Assembly (NCBI RefSeq): GCF_900102915.1
Contig: NZ_FNGG01000003.1
Location: 244,295 to 308,294 of the forward strand
Direction: 5' to 3'
Length of the DNA stretch: 64,000 nucleotides
DNA from: Salinimicrobium catena
GTDB lineage: Bacteria; Bacteroidota; Bacteroidia; Flavobacteriales; Flavobacteriaceae
The position numbers were made by a program, and so were the translations under genes. Shown here in pieces: positions 50,528 through 59,125 of the stretch; position 1 is the stretch's first letter; the number at the start of each line of letters is the position of its first letter. The notes below the pieces were generated by a model. That model saw only the letters and a list, made by a program, of their open reading frames with translations, was not told the DNA's origin and made no database searches.

Positions 50528-52798
50528 TCAATGCACTTCTGCATTGGGAAAATAAATTATAAAAGTGGTACCCTCATTGAGTCTGCTACTAACTTTAATG
50601 GGAGCGTCATGTTCCTCTAAAATGCTTTTTACCGAGCTCATTCCAATCCCCATTCCGGTTTCTTTATTGGAGTAGAAAGCTTCAAAGATATGATCTATCT
50701 GGTCCTGGGTCATCCCCTGTCCGTTGTCGGAAATACGCAGCATGAAATCGGTCTTATGTTTTTTGATCTCGATCTCTATTCTCCCTTCTTCGGGAGTGGT
50801 CGCTTCGCTGGCATTGACTATCAGGTTTAGAAGGGCGATCTCTAACTTTTCCTTGTCAGCCAGTACAGGGAATTTCCCTTTATAGTTCTTTTCCACTTTG
50901 ATCCCTGAAAGATAGATCCTGTCAGCGGCTTTATGTATGGTATTGTCCATCATTATGGCCAGATCTTCTTCTTTTAATACCGCGGGGCTGTAATTCGAAG
51001 CATTCAAAAGGTTATTTACAAGGTCGTTCAGGGTTTTGGTACTTCTCTTCAGGATCTTGAAGTAGTTACTGTAGTTCTCTCCAACGGAATCTTTTAATTT
51101 TCGGCTAAGCACTTCTCCGACCATACCAATGCTGGCCAGCGGATTGCGGAGCTCATGTGCAAAAGTTCGGGCTATCTCCCCCTGAATCGAAAGTTTTTCA
51201 GCCTTCAGCAAAGCTTTCTGAGTATACTTTTGTTCATGAATGTTCCTGATCAAAAGCACATATTCATCTACCCACGCTGCGTCACGTCTTTTAAAGATCT
51301 TTCCGCGGAGGTTAAACCACTCCCAGGCAGATCCTTTTAACTTAAGACGGATCTCTTCTTCAATAATATCCTCTGCAGATGATTTGAGAAGATTCCGGTG
51401 AAACTGCATGATCTTTTCCCGGTCGCGCGGATGGATGTAAGGAAGAACCTGCTGCAGTTCTCTTCCAACGACATTATCTTTGATTAACCCGGCTTCAGGG
51501 GCCAGGTCTTTGTTCATGTACCTTATAGTATATGAGTTCAGGTTAATGATCATGATCACCTCGGGCGTTGCCCTTACCAGCTCCTGTTTGAAACGCATGG
51601 TTTCTTCCAGTTCTTTGGCTTCTGCTTTTCTCTGGCTAATGTCTTCTATAGTAGCTATCAACAGGTCATTCTGCGCTCTTGCCGTTAATCTAAACCAGTG
51701 GTTATAACCTTCCTTGTCAAAATAAACCTCGTCATCAAGAGGCTCGCCTGTGGTCATTACCTGTTTATAAGCATCAAAGGTTCCCATTTCAACCCCGTGC
51801 TTAGTGGTTTCAAGATAGGTTCGGCCAATGATCTCCTCTTGCAGGTACATTTCCTGCAACACCTTATTCGTTCTAAGGAAAATAAAATCTTTGATCCTCC
51901 CTTCTTCGTCATAGATGGCTCTTAGAACAGCAATAGCCAGGTTGGTGGTGTCGAAAACGCTTTGCAGCAGATCCCTTGACTCCTGCAGGTCTTTATGGTG
52001 ACGTTCCAGCCTGTTTTGAAGTTCTTCCTCCTGTTTCTTTTCTCCGGTAATATTTCTGAAAAGGATCCCGATCCTACGGCTGTCCTTTTCCCCAACCTTA
52101 AAAGCATAAAGATCCAGCCAGGTATCCCCCAAATTGGCATTATACTCTTTAAATCGGACGGGTTCCCCGGTTTCTGCGACTTTGGCAAAAGCATTGAGCC
52201 ATTTCTCATTGGGTTGTTTTACCAGTTCCCTCACCGTTTTCCCTGTCACGTTCTTGAAGTCTACATGTTTCTGAAATGCAGGATTGGTCTTTAAATAAAA
52301 ATAATCAAGTGGAATTCCGTCTTTACCATAGATCATTTCGACGATAGCAAACCCGTCGTGAAGAGAATTGATCAGGTGCTCGTATTCTGTTTGCAACGAA
52401 TTATAACCTGGATTCTGCGACTCTTCTATGGAATTATCCCCGGCAGGAGAAGCAAGGGAAAGTACCTGTTGTTTCTTTTCGGTCTGCGGCTGGTAAAGAC
52501 GATCCTTAAAGATAAAGGTCTCCCATTTATCGTTCTTACCTTTCAGGCGTAAGGGGTATATAGTGTCTCCCTCACTGTTGATCTGCTTCAGGTGTTTTAA
52601 ATATCCGTTATAATCTTCGGGATGAACGAATTCCTTATAAAAGCAAAGCTCTTTTTTCTGAAGAGCAGAAAGATCCATGCCACAGTATTGCTCACCGACA
52701 TCATTCAGAAATTTCACATGGGCATTATCAGGATCTACAAGTAAAATGAGTTGTTGCGTAGGCAGTATATTTAATTCAGAAGCGGTTTTCTGGGACAT
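50528..52798 (-). CDS. Multi-PAS sensor histidine kinase
   Basis: A 756-residue kinase without membrane segments. PAS modules cover about residues 10-115, 130-255, 270-390 and 400-525. The HisKA domain has phospho-His in RTFAHELRNPLASIG; the HATPase domain has Asn in LLNLIVNASEATT, G1 in SDNGQGMT and G2 in GMGIGMSSVKSIL. The module resembles cytoplasmic sensors for small molecules, redox state or light. No response regulator is adjacent, so the partner is elsewhere. Confidence 0.92.
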   Translation of the reverse strand: MSQKTASELNILPTQQLILLVDPDNAHVKFLNDVGEQYCGMDLSALQKKELCFYKEFVHPEDYNGYLKHLKQINSEGDTIYPLRLKGKNDKWETFIFKDRLYQPQTEKKQQVLSLASPAGDNSIEESQNPGYNSLQTEYEHLINSLHDGFAIVEMIYGKDGIPLDYFYLKTNPAFQKHVDFKNVTGKTVRELVKQPNEKWLNAFAKVAETGEPVRFKEYNANLGDTWLDLYAFKVGEKDSRRIGILFRNITGEKKQEEELQNRLERHHKDLQESRDLLQSVFDTTNLAIAVLRAIYDEEGRIKDFIFLRTNKVLQEMYLQEEIIGRTYLETTKHGVEMGTFDAYKQVMTTGEPLDDEVYFDKEGYNHWFRLTARAQNDLLIATIEDISQRKAEAKELEETMRFKQELVRATPEVIMIINLNSYTIRYMNKDLAPEAGLIKDNVVGRELQQVLPYIHPRDREKIMQFHRNLLKSSAEDIIEEEIRLKLKGSAWEWFNLRGKIFKRRDAAWVDEYVLLIRNIHEQKYTQKALLKAEKLSIQGEIARTFAHELRNPLASIGMVGEVLSRKLKDSVGENYSNYFKILKRSTKTLNDLVNNLLNASNYSPAVLKEEDLAIMMDNTIHKAADRIYLSGIKVEKNYKGKFPVLADKEKLEIALLNLIVNASEATTPEEGRIEIEIKKHKTDFMLRISDNGQGMTQDQIDHIFEAFYSNKETGMGIGMSSVKSILEEHDAPIKVSSRLNEGTTFIIYFPNAEVH

Positions 52799-52917
52799 AT
52801 AAATTTACTTTAATTGGGGTTTTGCTGTAATTTCTGAAGCTTCAGAATTGAACAGCCGATCAATTTACAACCTTAAAACTTAATTCTAAGTTAAAACTGA
52901 CTTTTTTGGAAAGCAAA

Positions 52918-52936
52918 AGCCGGAGGGTCTCCGGCT
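52918..52936 (-). terminator. Hairpin terminator after the Met-rich lipoprotein gene
   Basis: AGCCGGAG pairs with CTCCGGCT around a 3-base loop, followed on the minus strand by TTT. It lies 28 bp after the stop of the gene at 52964-53437 and probably separates it from the downstream kinase. Confidence 0.65.
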
Positions 52937-52963
52937 ATAAAAATCAAATACCCACGAACTTAC

Positions 52964-53437
52964 CTACTGCGGGGTGTTGTTCCTTTGTCTTTGCTGCATT
53001 CTTTCCTGCATTTGCCTGTACATGCTGGTATCGCGTTCCATCATCACCATAATGTGCTGCAGCATGCGTCTGTGAAGCTCTGGATTTCTGCGGAACATGG
53101 TAGTATCCTGCTCCATCACCATCATCATTCCCTGCATCATGGTGTCTACCACCTGCGGATTGTTCATCATCATTCTTCTCATCTGGTTCCTTCCGTACAT
53201 ATTGCGCATCATAGGTCTGTTGGCAGCCATCATCTCCATGGCCTGATCGCTATTGCGCATTTCGGTAAGGAATTCCTGTAACAGCTCGTCATCGTTGATG
53301 ATCTGCTGGTATACTTCCTGTCTCTCTTCGGGATCTTCGGTAAGGTCAATTCTGTCATCAGCATCACAACCTATGATGAGCAATGAAAATAGGAAAAGAA
53401 TACCTAGTTGCAGCTTTGTCTTTAGAGTTTCCATCAT
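52964..53437 (-). CDS. Methionine-rich lipoprotein, unknown function
   Basis: A 157-residue lipoprotein: signal ILFLFSLLIIGC, Cys at about residue 24, a short acidic part (DADDRIDLTEDPEERQE), then a helical region with more than 30 Met and many Arg and Gln (for example MRNMYGRNQMRRMMMNN and MMQGMMMVMEQDTTMF). Met-rich helices of this kind can bind Cu(I) or Ag(I) or act as oxidation-sensitive surfaces; neither is shown. No Cys or His cluster is present. Single gene with a terminator. Confidence 0.78.
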   Translation of the reverse strand: MMETLKTKLQLGILFLFSLLIIGCDADDRIDLTEDPEERQEVYQQIINDDELLQEFLTEMRNSDQAMEMMAANRPMMRNMYGRNQMRRMMMNNPQVVDTMMQGMMMVMEQDTTMFRRNPELHRRMLQHIMVMMERDTSMYRQMQERMQQRQRNNTPQ

Positions 53438-53564
53438 TTTTAGGTTTGGTTATACTATTTAAATTACTAAATATTGATGGGATATTTGTATTCTTAAGTT
53501 ATTCTTAACTAATAAGTTAAGTGTAGTGGTGAAAATTGAAAGAAAACTGGAAAAGAAAAAAGGA

Positions 53565-54623
53565 TTATCTTCCTTTTTCGATCTTTTCCTCTGCCCATTC
53601 TTCCTCTTCCCTGTCGGCCTGTTCGGGTTCATCATTGAGCTTTTCGGCGATGGAAACATGGTTGAGCTCGATGTAAATAGGAAAATGGTCAGATCCTATA
53701 TTTGGCAGTCTTTTAAGTTTAAGCAGGGCGAAATCCTTACTGTGAAAAACATGGTCCAGGGGCCATCTAAAAACCGGGATTCCCGCGTGGTAGGTATTGT
53801 AAAATCCGCGGCCTATCCTGGGATCCACGAGTCCGCTTATTTGCTGAAAGAGCCTGGTAGTGCGAGACCATGCCACGTCATTAAGGTCACCAAAAACCAG
53901 GGTGGAGTCCTGTTCTTTTACTTCTTTTCCAATGAGCAGTAATTCGGCATCCCTGTTGGTGGAAGTGGCATCTTCACTGGGGCTGGGAGGCTTGGGGTGC
54001 AGGCAGTGGATGTTCACTTTCTCCCCGTTGCGCAGGAGGACATAGCCGTGAATAGAAGGGATCTCATCCGAAATAAGGAATTTCACTTCAATATTTTCCA
54101 GCTCCAGTTTAGAGAACAGGTGCATTCCGTAGAGATTGTCCTGGGGAATTTTTACCGTATAGGGATAATCGTTTTCGAGCACTTCAAGTTTTTCTTCCCA
54201 CGTCTTGTCGGTTTCAAGCGTTAGGAGAATATCCGGATCCCAATATTTCACCAGCTTTAAGAGCCTGTCATATTTTTTGTTCGGGGTAAGCACATTGCTT
54301 ACCAGGATAGAGAGGCGGGTATCAGAACCTCTTCCTTCCAGCCTATAGACCTGTTTACGGGCCAGAATGGTATATGGGTAGATCTTTACCGCCTGATACA
54401 GAAAACTTATAGAGAGGAGGGAAGCAAGTACCACCTGCCAGGTACCCCACATAGGAAAGACCAATATCACAAGACCCAAAATAAAAAGGGTAAGCACAGA
54501 TATTTGTAAGCGCGGGAAATCAAATCCTCGCACCCACCACTGGTCAAATCTTGTAAGAGAAGCTAATGTAGGCACCAGAGCCAGTACAGCGAATATTAGT
54601 ACGGCTATTTCTAAAATGCTCAT
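53565..54623 (-). CDS. Endonuclease/exonuclease/phosphatase family protein with membrane anchor
   Basis: A 352-residue protein. Three N-terminal membrane helices (about 1-22, 40-58, 62-82) are followed by an EEP domain (about 105-330). Active-site patterns visible: N in LSILVSNVLT, E in DILLTLETDKTWEE, H in NIHCLHPKPPSP, DxN in FGDLNDVAWSRTT and SDH in LPNIGSDHFPIYIEL. The helices and catalytic set match the family of envelope-bound EEP phosphodiesterases/phosphatases of unknown substrate. The C-terminus is acidic. Confidence 0.9.
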   Translation of the reverse strand: MSILEIAVLIFAVLALVPTLASLTRFDQWWVRGFDFPRLQISVLTLFILGLVILVFPMWGTWQVVLASLLSISFLYQAVKIYPYTILARKQVYRLEGRGSDTRLSILVSNVLTPNKKYDRLLKLVKYWDPDILLTLETDKTWEEKLEVLENDYPYTVKIPQDNLYGMHLFSKLELENIEVKFLISDEIPSIHGYVLLRNGEKVNIHCLHPKPPSPSEDATSTNRDAELLLIGKEVKEQDSTLVFGDLNDVAWSRTTRLFQQISGLVDPRIGRGFYNTYHAGIPVFRWPLDHVFHSKDFALLKLKRLPNIGSDHFPIYIELNHVSIAEKLNDEPEQADREEEEWAEEKIEKGR

Positions 54624-54753
54624 AAAATTGGGGTTCTAAAAGACATTATAAATATAAAAATACCAATTGGTTTAACAGGCTTTTTCGCATGGCTTAATCG
54701 CGGTTGGGTTTTGATTCTTCTGAAAGTCAGTAACATAAAACTGAATTAAAATA

Positions 54754-54780
54754 AAAACGGCTTTTGATAAAAGCCGTTTT
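54754..54780. terminator. Terminator after the SYLF gene
   Basis: AAAACGGCTTTT pairs perfectly with AAAAGCCGTTTT around a 3-base loop; T-runs exist in both directions. It directly follows the stop of the SYLF lipoprotein gene at 54793. Confidence 0.85.
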
Positions 54781-54792
54781 CTTTGGCTGGTT

Positions 54793-55332
54793 TTATAAGG
54801 GCCTGAAATCGAATTTTTGACCTCCTACCGAAATTCCTGCCATAGCGCCGGCTTTTGGAACAGTGACTATGGCTATACCGTCCTGAAATTCTATGTCTCC
54901 CGAAACCCCTTCGTCCAGCAGTACTGCCGATGCATTTGCCGAAAGTTCAAAGTTCCCATCCTTGAACCGCTGCAAAGCCGATGCACTTTCGAAAAAAAGG
55001 ATCTCCACAAAGGCCTTCCCGCCTAATTGAAATCCCACATCTACCTGTTTTAGATCGGCATAACCAATATGCCTGCCGTTCTCATATACGGCCCCGTTAC
55101 CCGAGGCGCCGCCCACTATGTAAGCTCCTTTTCCCACATTCGGAAAAATGGCATATCCCTGGGCTTCATCAAACATTCTTGCCGCGTTGGGATATTTTTC
55201 CCTTATCATTTCTCTTTCTTCGCGAACATCGTTCATTAGATCATCTCCGGTCTTTCCGGAGCCACATCCTGCCAGCCCTACGAACAGCAGGAACAGGAAC
55301 ACCGGGAGCATCTTTTGGCTTAAATTTTTCAT
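54793..55332 (-). CDS. SYLF (YSC84-type) domain lipoprotein
   Basis: A 179-residue lipoprotein: signal FLFLLFVGLAGC, then a lipid-binding SYLF domain covering the rest (AQGYAIFPNVGKGAYIVGGASGNG in two parts, VGFQLGGKAFVEILFF). SYLF domains bind phosphoinositides in eukaryotes; bacterial members are envelope proteins of unknown use. Single gene, ending at a strong hairpin. Confidence 0.92.
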   Translation of the reverse strand: MKNLSQKMLPVFLFLLFVGLAGCGSGKTGDDLMNDVREEREMIREKYPNAARMFDEAQGYAIFPNVGKGAYIVGGASGNGAVYENGRHIGYADLKQVDVGFQLGGKAFVEILFFESASALQRFKDGNFELSANASAVLLDEGVSGDIEFQDGIAIVTVPKAGAMAGISVGGQKFDFRPL

Positions 55333-55457
55333 CTCTAAAGCTGGTTTTGATTAGTACCCTTGAAGTTACTTACAGATGAGAAGAACCTTAGTTAAACAAA
55401 TGTTATTTTGAGAGGAAATATTGCCGATATTCTGCCGGAAAGGGTTAATGGACAAGG

Positions 55458-55595
55458 CTAAAGCCCTTTCTTCTTTTTCTCTTCTTTTTTCCTGGTTTTT
55501 CGCACCTGCTTTCGCAGCTGGATCACAGTAAATATGATCACTGCCAGCAGCACTGCACCACTTACTATCGCGTATCCTAACATGCTTCCAGTCAT
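55458..55595 (-). CDS. Small single-helix membrane protein with basic tail
   Basis: A 45-residue protein: one helix (about 5-27, MLGYAIVSGAVLLAVIIFTV) and a strongly basic cytoplasmic tail (RKQVRKTRKKEEKKKKGL). It starts at the ATG at 55595. It lies downstream of the DUF3307 gene on the same strand (28 bp after its stop), so it may belong to the SatD/DUF3307 operon. Confidence 0.55.
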   Translation of the reverse strand: MTGSMLGYAIVSGAVLLAVIIFTVIQLRKQVRKTRKKEEKKKKGL

Positions 55596-55623
55596 AGTTT
55601 CAAGTTATGAAAATAAGTACAGA

Positions 55624-56343
55624 TCAGCGCAGCAGGTTTTTGATGAAAAGGTAAAAAAGCCCTGTGGCTATTGCCAGACCAAAGCTCAGCAGAGTGCCGA
55701 TAAGCACGTATTCTGTTAATTTGCGGTCTTTTGCACGGGAAAGGTCACTGAACCTGAGAATGGATTTTGCCGCTATAAGCCAGCCAATGGCCGCCCACTG
55801 CTGCAGTACGATGAACCCGAAAACCAGGAGCCTTTCCAGCATCCCAATATATTTTCCCGCTTTGGGCAGGGAATCCTCTTCATTGTCTTCAGGAAGCTGC
55901 CAGCGGTCCATTAGCAGGCGCATGGCAATAGCCGAAACCGAGGTCACACTCAAAATCGACAACAGCAAGAGGAGGGAGGCCGGGGAAAAAATGAACCCGG
56001 TATTTATTTCAAAAGGATAATAAAAATAAACCACTCCACACAGTACGAGGACATGAGCAAGCTGGTCCAGCAGGAAGAGAAGATTATTGTTGTACCTGCC
56101 TTCCAGGTGTAGTTTGCCAAGGTCAATCAAAAAATGAGTGACAAGGATCCCTAAAAGACCTAACCAGTAAGTAAGATCGAACTGTAACAGGAGGAGCAAA
56201 GCAAGAGCATGGACTCCCAGGTGCAGGTACAGAGAGGCCGATCTTATTTTGCGCTGTCTTTTATCGCGTATCCAGCGGTCCGGTTGCAGCACAAAGTCTC
56301 CAAGAATATGAGCTAACAGTAGTTTTAGGGCAAAAGTGATCAT
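55624..56343 (-). CDS. DUF3307 membrane protein, partner of SatD
   Basis: A 239-residue membrane protein with about six helices. The N-terminus KLLLAHILGDFVLQPDRWIR is the DUF3307 signature; the family usually covers about 120 residues, so the second half (about 125-239, three helices) is an extension. The gene starts within the SatD stop (4-base overlap), meaning tight translational coupling. The function of DUF3307 is not known to me. Context suggests a membrane component controlled by SatD. Confidence 0.88.
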   Translation of the reverse strand: MITFALKLLLAHILGDFVLQPDRWIRDKRQRKIRSASLYLHLGVHALALLLLLQFDLTYWLGLLGILVTHFLIDLGKLHLEGRYNNNLLFLLDQLAHVLVLCGVVYFYYPFEINTGFIFSPASLLLLLSILSVTSVSAIAMRLLMDRWQLPEDNEEDSLPKAGKYIGMLERLLVFGFIVLQQWAAIGWLIAAKSILRFSDLSRAKDRKLTEYVLIGTLLSFGLAIATGLFYLFIKNLLR

Positions 56344-56939
56344 AAGCGGTTTATTCTTTTTTGGTAAAATTCTTCCAGTCGGGAAATCTCATCATAGGCT
56401 CCTCTTTTGAGGGCTTCACTCAGGCTGCTCTGAGATTTTCCCAGCATCTCTGCCAGTTCTGTCTGGTTTTTTGCAGGGTTTTCCAGGGCGGCCTGTATAG
56501 CTTCGGCTACTGTGGTACTCCAGTTGTTCATGGAGAGCAGCGCCAGGTCTAGCAGTAGGTTGAACAATTCGTCCTCTTCAGGATTGCCGGTAAAGATGCC
56601 CATGTTCTGCTTTTTTAGGGTATCAAATCCCTCCCCCGATCGTACAAAAGCAGAGCCGTTCGACTCGCTCACCTTCTTCGCCTTATGCTCGAGCTCTCCT
56701 AGGCCAATGGCGATGCGTACATCAAGGTTTTTTATTTTTTTTATGCCAGCCTTGATATGGACTGCTGCAAGAAGAGCTTTATCTGGGGAAATAGTGAGCT
56801 GAAAACTGTCACCACGATAGATCTCCCATTGCGAAGGATTATTCCCGTAGTGGGAAAGTATTTTCTTGAGTAAAGGCAACCATTGGGTAGCCGGTTGTTT
56901 TCGGGAGTTGACGATATCTCCTGTAATTACTGCTATCAT
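56340..56939 (-). CDS. SatD family protein: cyclase-like domain plus helix-turn-helix
   Basis: A 199-residue cytoplasmic protein of the SatD family. The N-terminal part (about 1-125) has the strand pattern MIAVITGDIVNSRK, WEIYRGDSFQLTI and VRIAIGLGELEHK. These line up in order with the metal-binding core of class III cyclases (FTDF, VGDAYM, RIGINTG), which suggests a palm-type nucleotide-binding fold. The C-terminal part (about 150-199) is a helix-turn-helix: NQTELAEMLGKSQSSLSEAL. It is coupled by a 4-base overlap to the DUF3307 membrane gene. TATCGG half-sites just upstream suggest autoregulation. The cyclase comparison is my inference. Confidence 0.85.
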   Translation of the reverse strand: MIAVITGDIVNSRKQPATQWLPLLKKILSHYGNNPSQWEIYRGDSFQLTISPDKALLAAVHIKAGIKKIKNLDVRIAIGLGELEHKAKKVSESNGSAFVRSGEGFDTLKKQNMGIFTGNPEEDELFNLLLDLALLSMNNWSTTVAEAIQAALENPAKNQTELAEMLGKSQSSLSEALKRGAYDEISRLEEFYQKRINRL

Positions 56940-56946
56940 GTGCTTA

Positions 56947-57023
56947 ATATCGGGTTTTTAAACGATATGAGCAAATATCGGAAAATTTTCAGATAAACAA
57001 ATTAATAGGATAAAAAGCCGATA
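56947..57023. promoter_or_regulatory. Repeated TATCGG/CCGATA half-sites before satD
   Basis: Half-sites ATATCGG at 56947-56953, CGATAT at 56963-56968, ATATCGG at 56975-56981 and CCGATA at 57018-57023. The middle pair forms a perfect inverted repeat CGATAT-N6-ATATCG. They sit directly upstream of the satD start codon (56939) and are a good candidate for the operator of SatD's own helix-turn-helix. Confidence 0.5.
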
Positions 57024-57119
57024 ATATAAGGCTTCGTGTGGATTAGGCGCCCTACAGCCGCCAATAAAAAATATTCAAAAAACACCCTGAAAATTTAATT
57101 TAACAGCAGTATTTTTTGT

Positions 57120-57127
57120 TAATTTTG
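57120..57127 (+). promoter_or_regulatory. -7 element next to the TPR histidine kinase start
   Basis: TAATTTTG is a perfect TAnnTTTG box, ending 4 bp before the ATG at 57132. Transcription would start at or very near the ATG, giving a leaderless or nearly leaderless mRNA. No clear -33 TTTG is seen. Confidence 0.45.
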
Positions 57128-57131
57128 TGTT

Positions 57132-59057
57132 ATGAATTTCCTAAGACACCCTATTTTCCTGGTTCTCAGTCTCCTTTTTTTTGTTACAGGCGGATGTGAG
57201 GAGCAAATTGAAGTGCAAGATCCTGAAAATGCGCCCTTAGAACCTGGTACTGCCGGTTATTATTACGAGCAGGGAATCAATACTTCAGACCTTGAAGAGA
57301 AACTACGCCTTTACAATGCGGGACTCGATGCGGTGAAGAGCAAAAAAGACACAAACTTTGTGGCACTCCTGGAGGGAAAGGTCTATGCATTGCAGGCAAT
57401 GGGCGATTATGAACGCAGTGAAAAATGGATCAAGGAGCTCATCAAAGCGGCAGAATTTCAGAAAGACACCTACTTTCTGGCCATGGGCTACTACCGCAAT
57501 TATAGAGTAGATCTAAAGCGGAACGATCTGGAACAGGCTTTTAAAAATGCATTTATTGCCCGGCAATTGAACCTTAGCATGGGAGATACAGCCCCGGCAG
57601 CGAGGCGCAGTTTTGACCTGGCTCACGTGCAGATCGATATGGGAGACTATCCGGGCTCACAGGAATCTGCGGCCGAGGCGCTACAGTATCTTAATCCGCG
57701 AAAAGACTCTATATTTATCAGTGCAGCTCATAATCTTATCGGCCTGGCCTATATGGACCAGGGGTTTAATGAAGATGCCATAAAAGAATTCAGGAACGCC
57801 CTTAGTTTCGCTGCCAGAAAAAGGGATAGCCTTACATTTCTTCACAATATTGCCATAGCTTACAAGAACCAGGAAAAATATGACGATGCCATCGAGATCC
57901 TCGAGGAATTGGCCTCTTCAAAAATTCCTGACACTGCCTCAAAAAGCCGATTCATAGATAATCTTGCTTACACCCGATGGCTGAGAGATTCCACAGAGCG
58001 GGTTGATTCCCTTTTCTTTCAGGCTTTAGCAATGAGGGAGCAGATCAAAGATACTTTAGGATTAAATACCAATTATTCTCACCTTACTCATTATTTTGAG
58101 AATAAGAACAAAGACCAGGCCCTAAAATATGCCCGGGCAAGTCTGGAAATGGCCGAAGCAACTTCGGTGGTTTCAGAAGTAAGCGCCTTAAAGAAATTGA
58201 TCTCCCTTACCAAAGGAAAAGAGAGAGAAAATTACGTGGAGAGATATATGTTTCTGCACGATAGTATCGACGAGGCAAACCTTAAGGCAAAGAACTATTT
58301 TGCCAAAATAAGGTTGGATGAAAAAAAGAAGCAGCAGGAGATCAACACTCTTGAAGAGATCAATTATAAGCAGGCGCTGGAGGCACAAAAACTGGAAAAC
58401 AGAAATTTGTTGAGTTCTTTTCTCGCTATTTTCATTGCACTTTCAGCCGCCATTCTTTTCTATTTCTTAAAGCAGAGGAGCAAAAGAGAAAGGATCAAGG
58501 GGATATACCTCACAGAAAGACGCATCTCCAAACGTATTCACGATGAGCTGGCCAATGACATGTACGATCTAATGAGCAGCATGGAGCAGGAAGCTTCTCG
58601 CGAAACAAAAGACAAACTGGCCAGGATCTACTATCGTACCCGTGATATTTCAAGGGAGAACAGCAGCATTGATACCGGCGCGGAATATATAGACAGCCTG
58701 GTGGCCATCATCAGCAGTCTTGCCGGCAAAGCCAGGATCATTTTGAAAGGGGAAAGATCGGTCAACTGGCAGCGACTGGAGGAGGAAAAGAAGATCGTGA
58801 TCTATCGGGTTTTGCAGGAGCTCATGGTCAACATGAAAAAGCACAGCGACGCACAATTCGTAGCCATCAGTTTTTCTACGGAAGGCAAATGGCTCAATAT
58901 TGATTATAAGGATAACGGGAAAGGCTGTGACGGCAGTTTGAAAAACGGGAACGGATTGATCAATGTAAGGAACCGGATCTCTTCGGTAGACGGAAAGATC
59001 GAGATAGGATCTGAAAAAGGAAAAGGCTTTAAGGTGAACATGCGCATCCCAGTCTAA
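57132..59057 (+). CDS. TPR sensor histidine kinase (NarX/DesK-type, HisKA_3)
   Basis: A 641-residue kinase. It has an N-terminal lipoprotein-like or signal segment (FLVLSLLFFVTGGC), TPR repeats (about 35-385), a coiled part, one membrane helix (about 432-450) and a cytoplasmic kinase. The phospho-His is in RRISKRIHDELANDMYDL; the HATPase part has NMKKHSDA, DNGKGCDGS and NGLINVRNRI. Kinases of this form usually signal to a LuxR-type response regulator, which is not adjacent. The TPR region lies outside the inner membrane and may bind peptides or proteins. Confidence 0.9.
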   Translation: MNFLRHPIFLVLSLLFFVTGGCEEQIEVQDPENAPLEPGTAGYYYEQGINTSDLEEKLRLYNAGLDAVKSKKDTNFVALLEGKVYALQAMGDYERSEKWIKELIKAAEFQKDTYFLAMGYYRNYRVDLKRNDLEQAFKNAFIARQLNLSMGDTAPAARRSFDLAHVQIDMGDYPGSQESAAEALQYLNPRKDSIFISAAHNLIGLAYMDQGFNEDAIKEFRNALSFAARKRDSLTFLHNIAIAYKNQEKYDDAIEILEELASSKIPDTASKSRFIDNLAYTRWLRDSTERVDSLFFQALAMREQIKDTLGLNTNYSHLTHYFENKNKDQALKYARASLEMAEATSVVSEVSALKKLISLTKGKERENYVERYMFLHDSIDEANLKAKNYFAKIRLDEKKKQQEINTLEEINYKQALEAQKLENRNLLSSFLAIFIALSAAILFYFLKQRSKRERIKGIYLTERRISKRIHDELANDMYDLMSSMEQEASRETKDKLARIYYRTRDISRENSSIDTGAEYIDSLVAIISSLAGKARIILKGERSVNWQRLEEEKKIVIYRVLQELMVNMKKHSDAQFVAISFSTEGKWLNIDYKDNGKGCDGSLKNGNGLINVRNRISSVDGKIEIGSEKGKGFKVNMRIPV

Positions 59058-59125
59058 ATCCTGATAGGTCTGCTTAATTGTCATTCATTTTTCTTATTTT
59101 CATTTTCATTAAAAATCATCTTCCT

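Noticed and set aside
52985-53281. A His- and Leu-rich forward-strand frame opposite the Met-rich lipoprotein
   Set aside because: It is an antisense image of the Met (ATG/CAT) codons. The reverse-strand gene has a proper lipoprotein signal.
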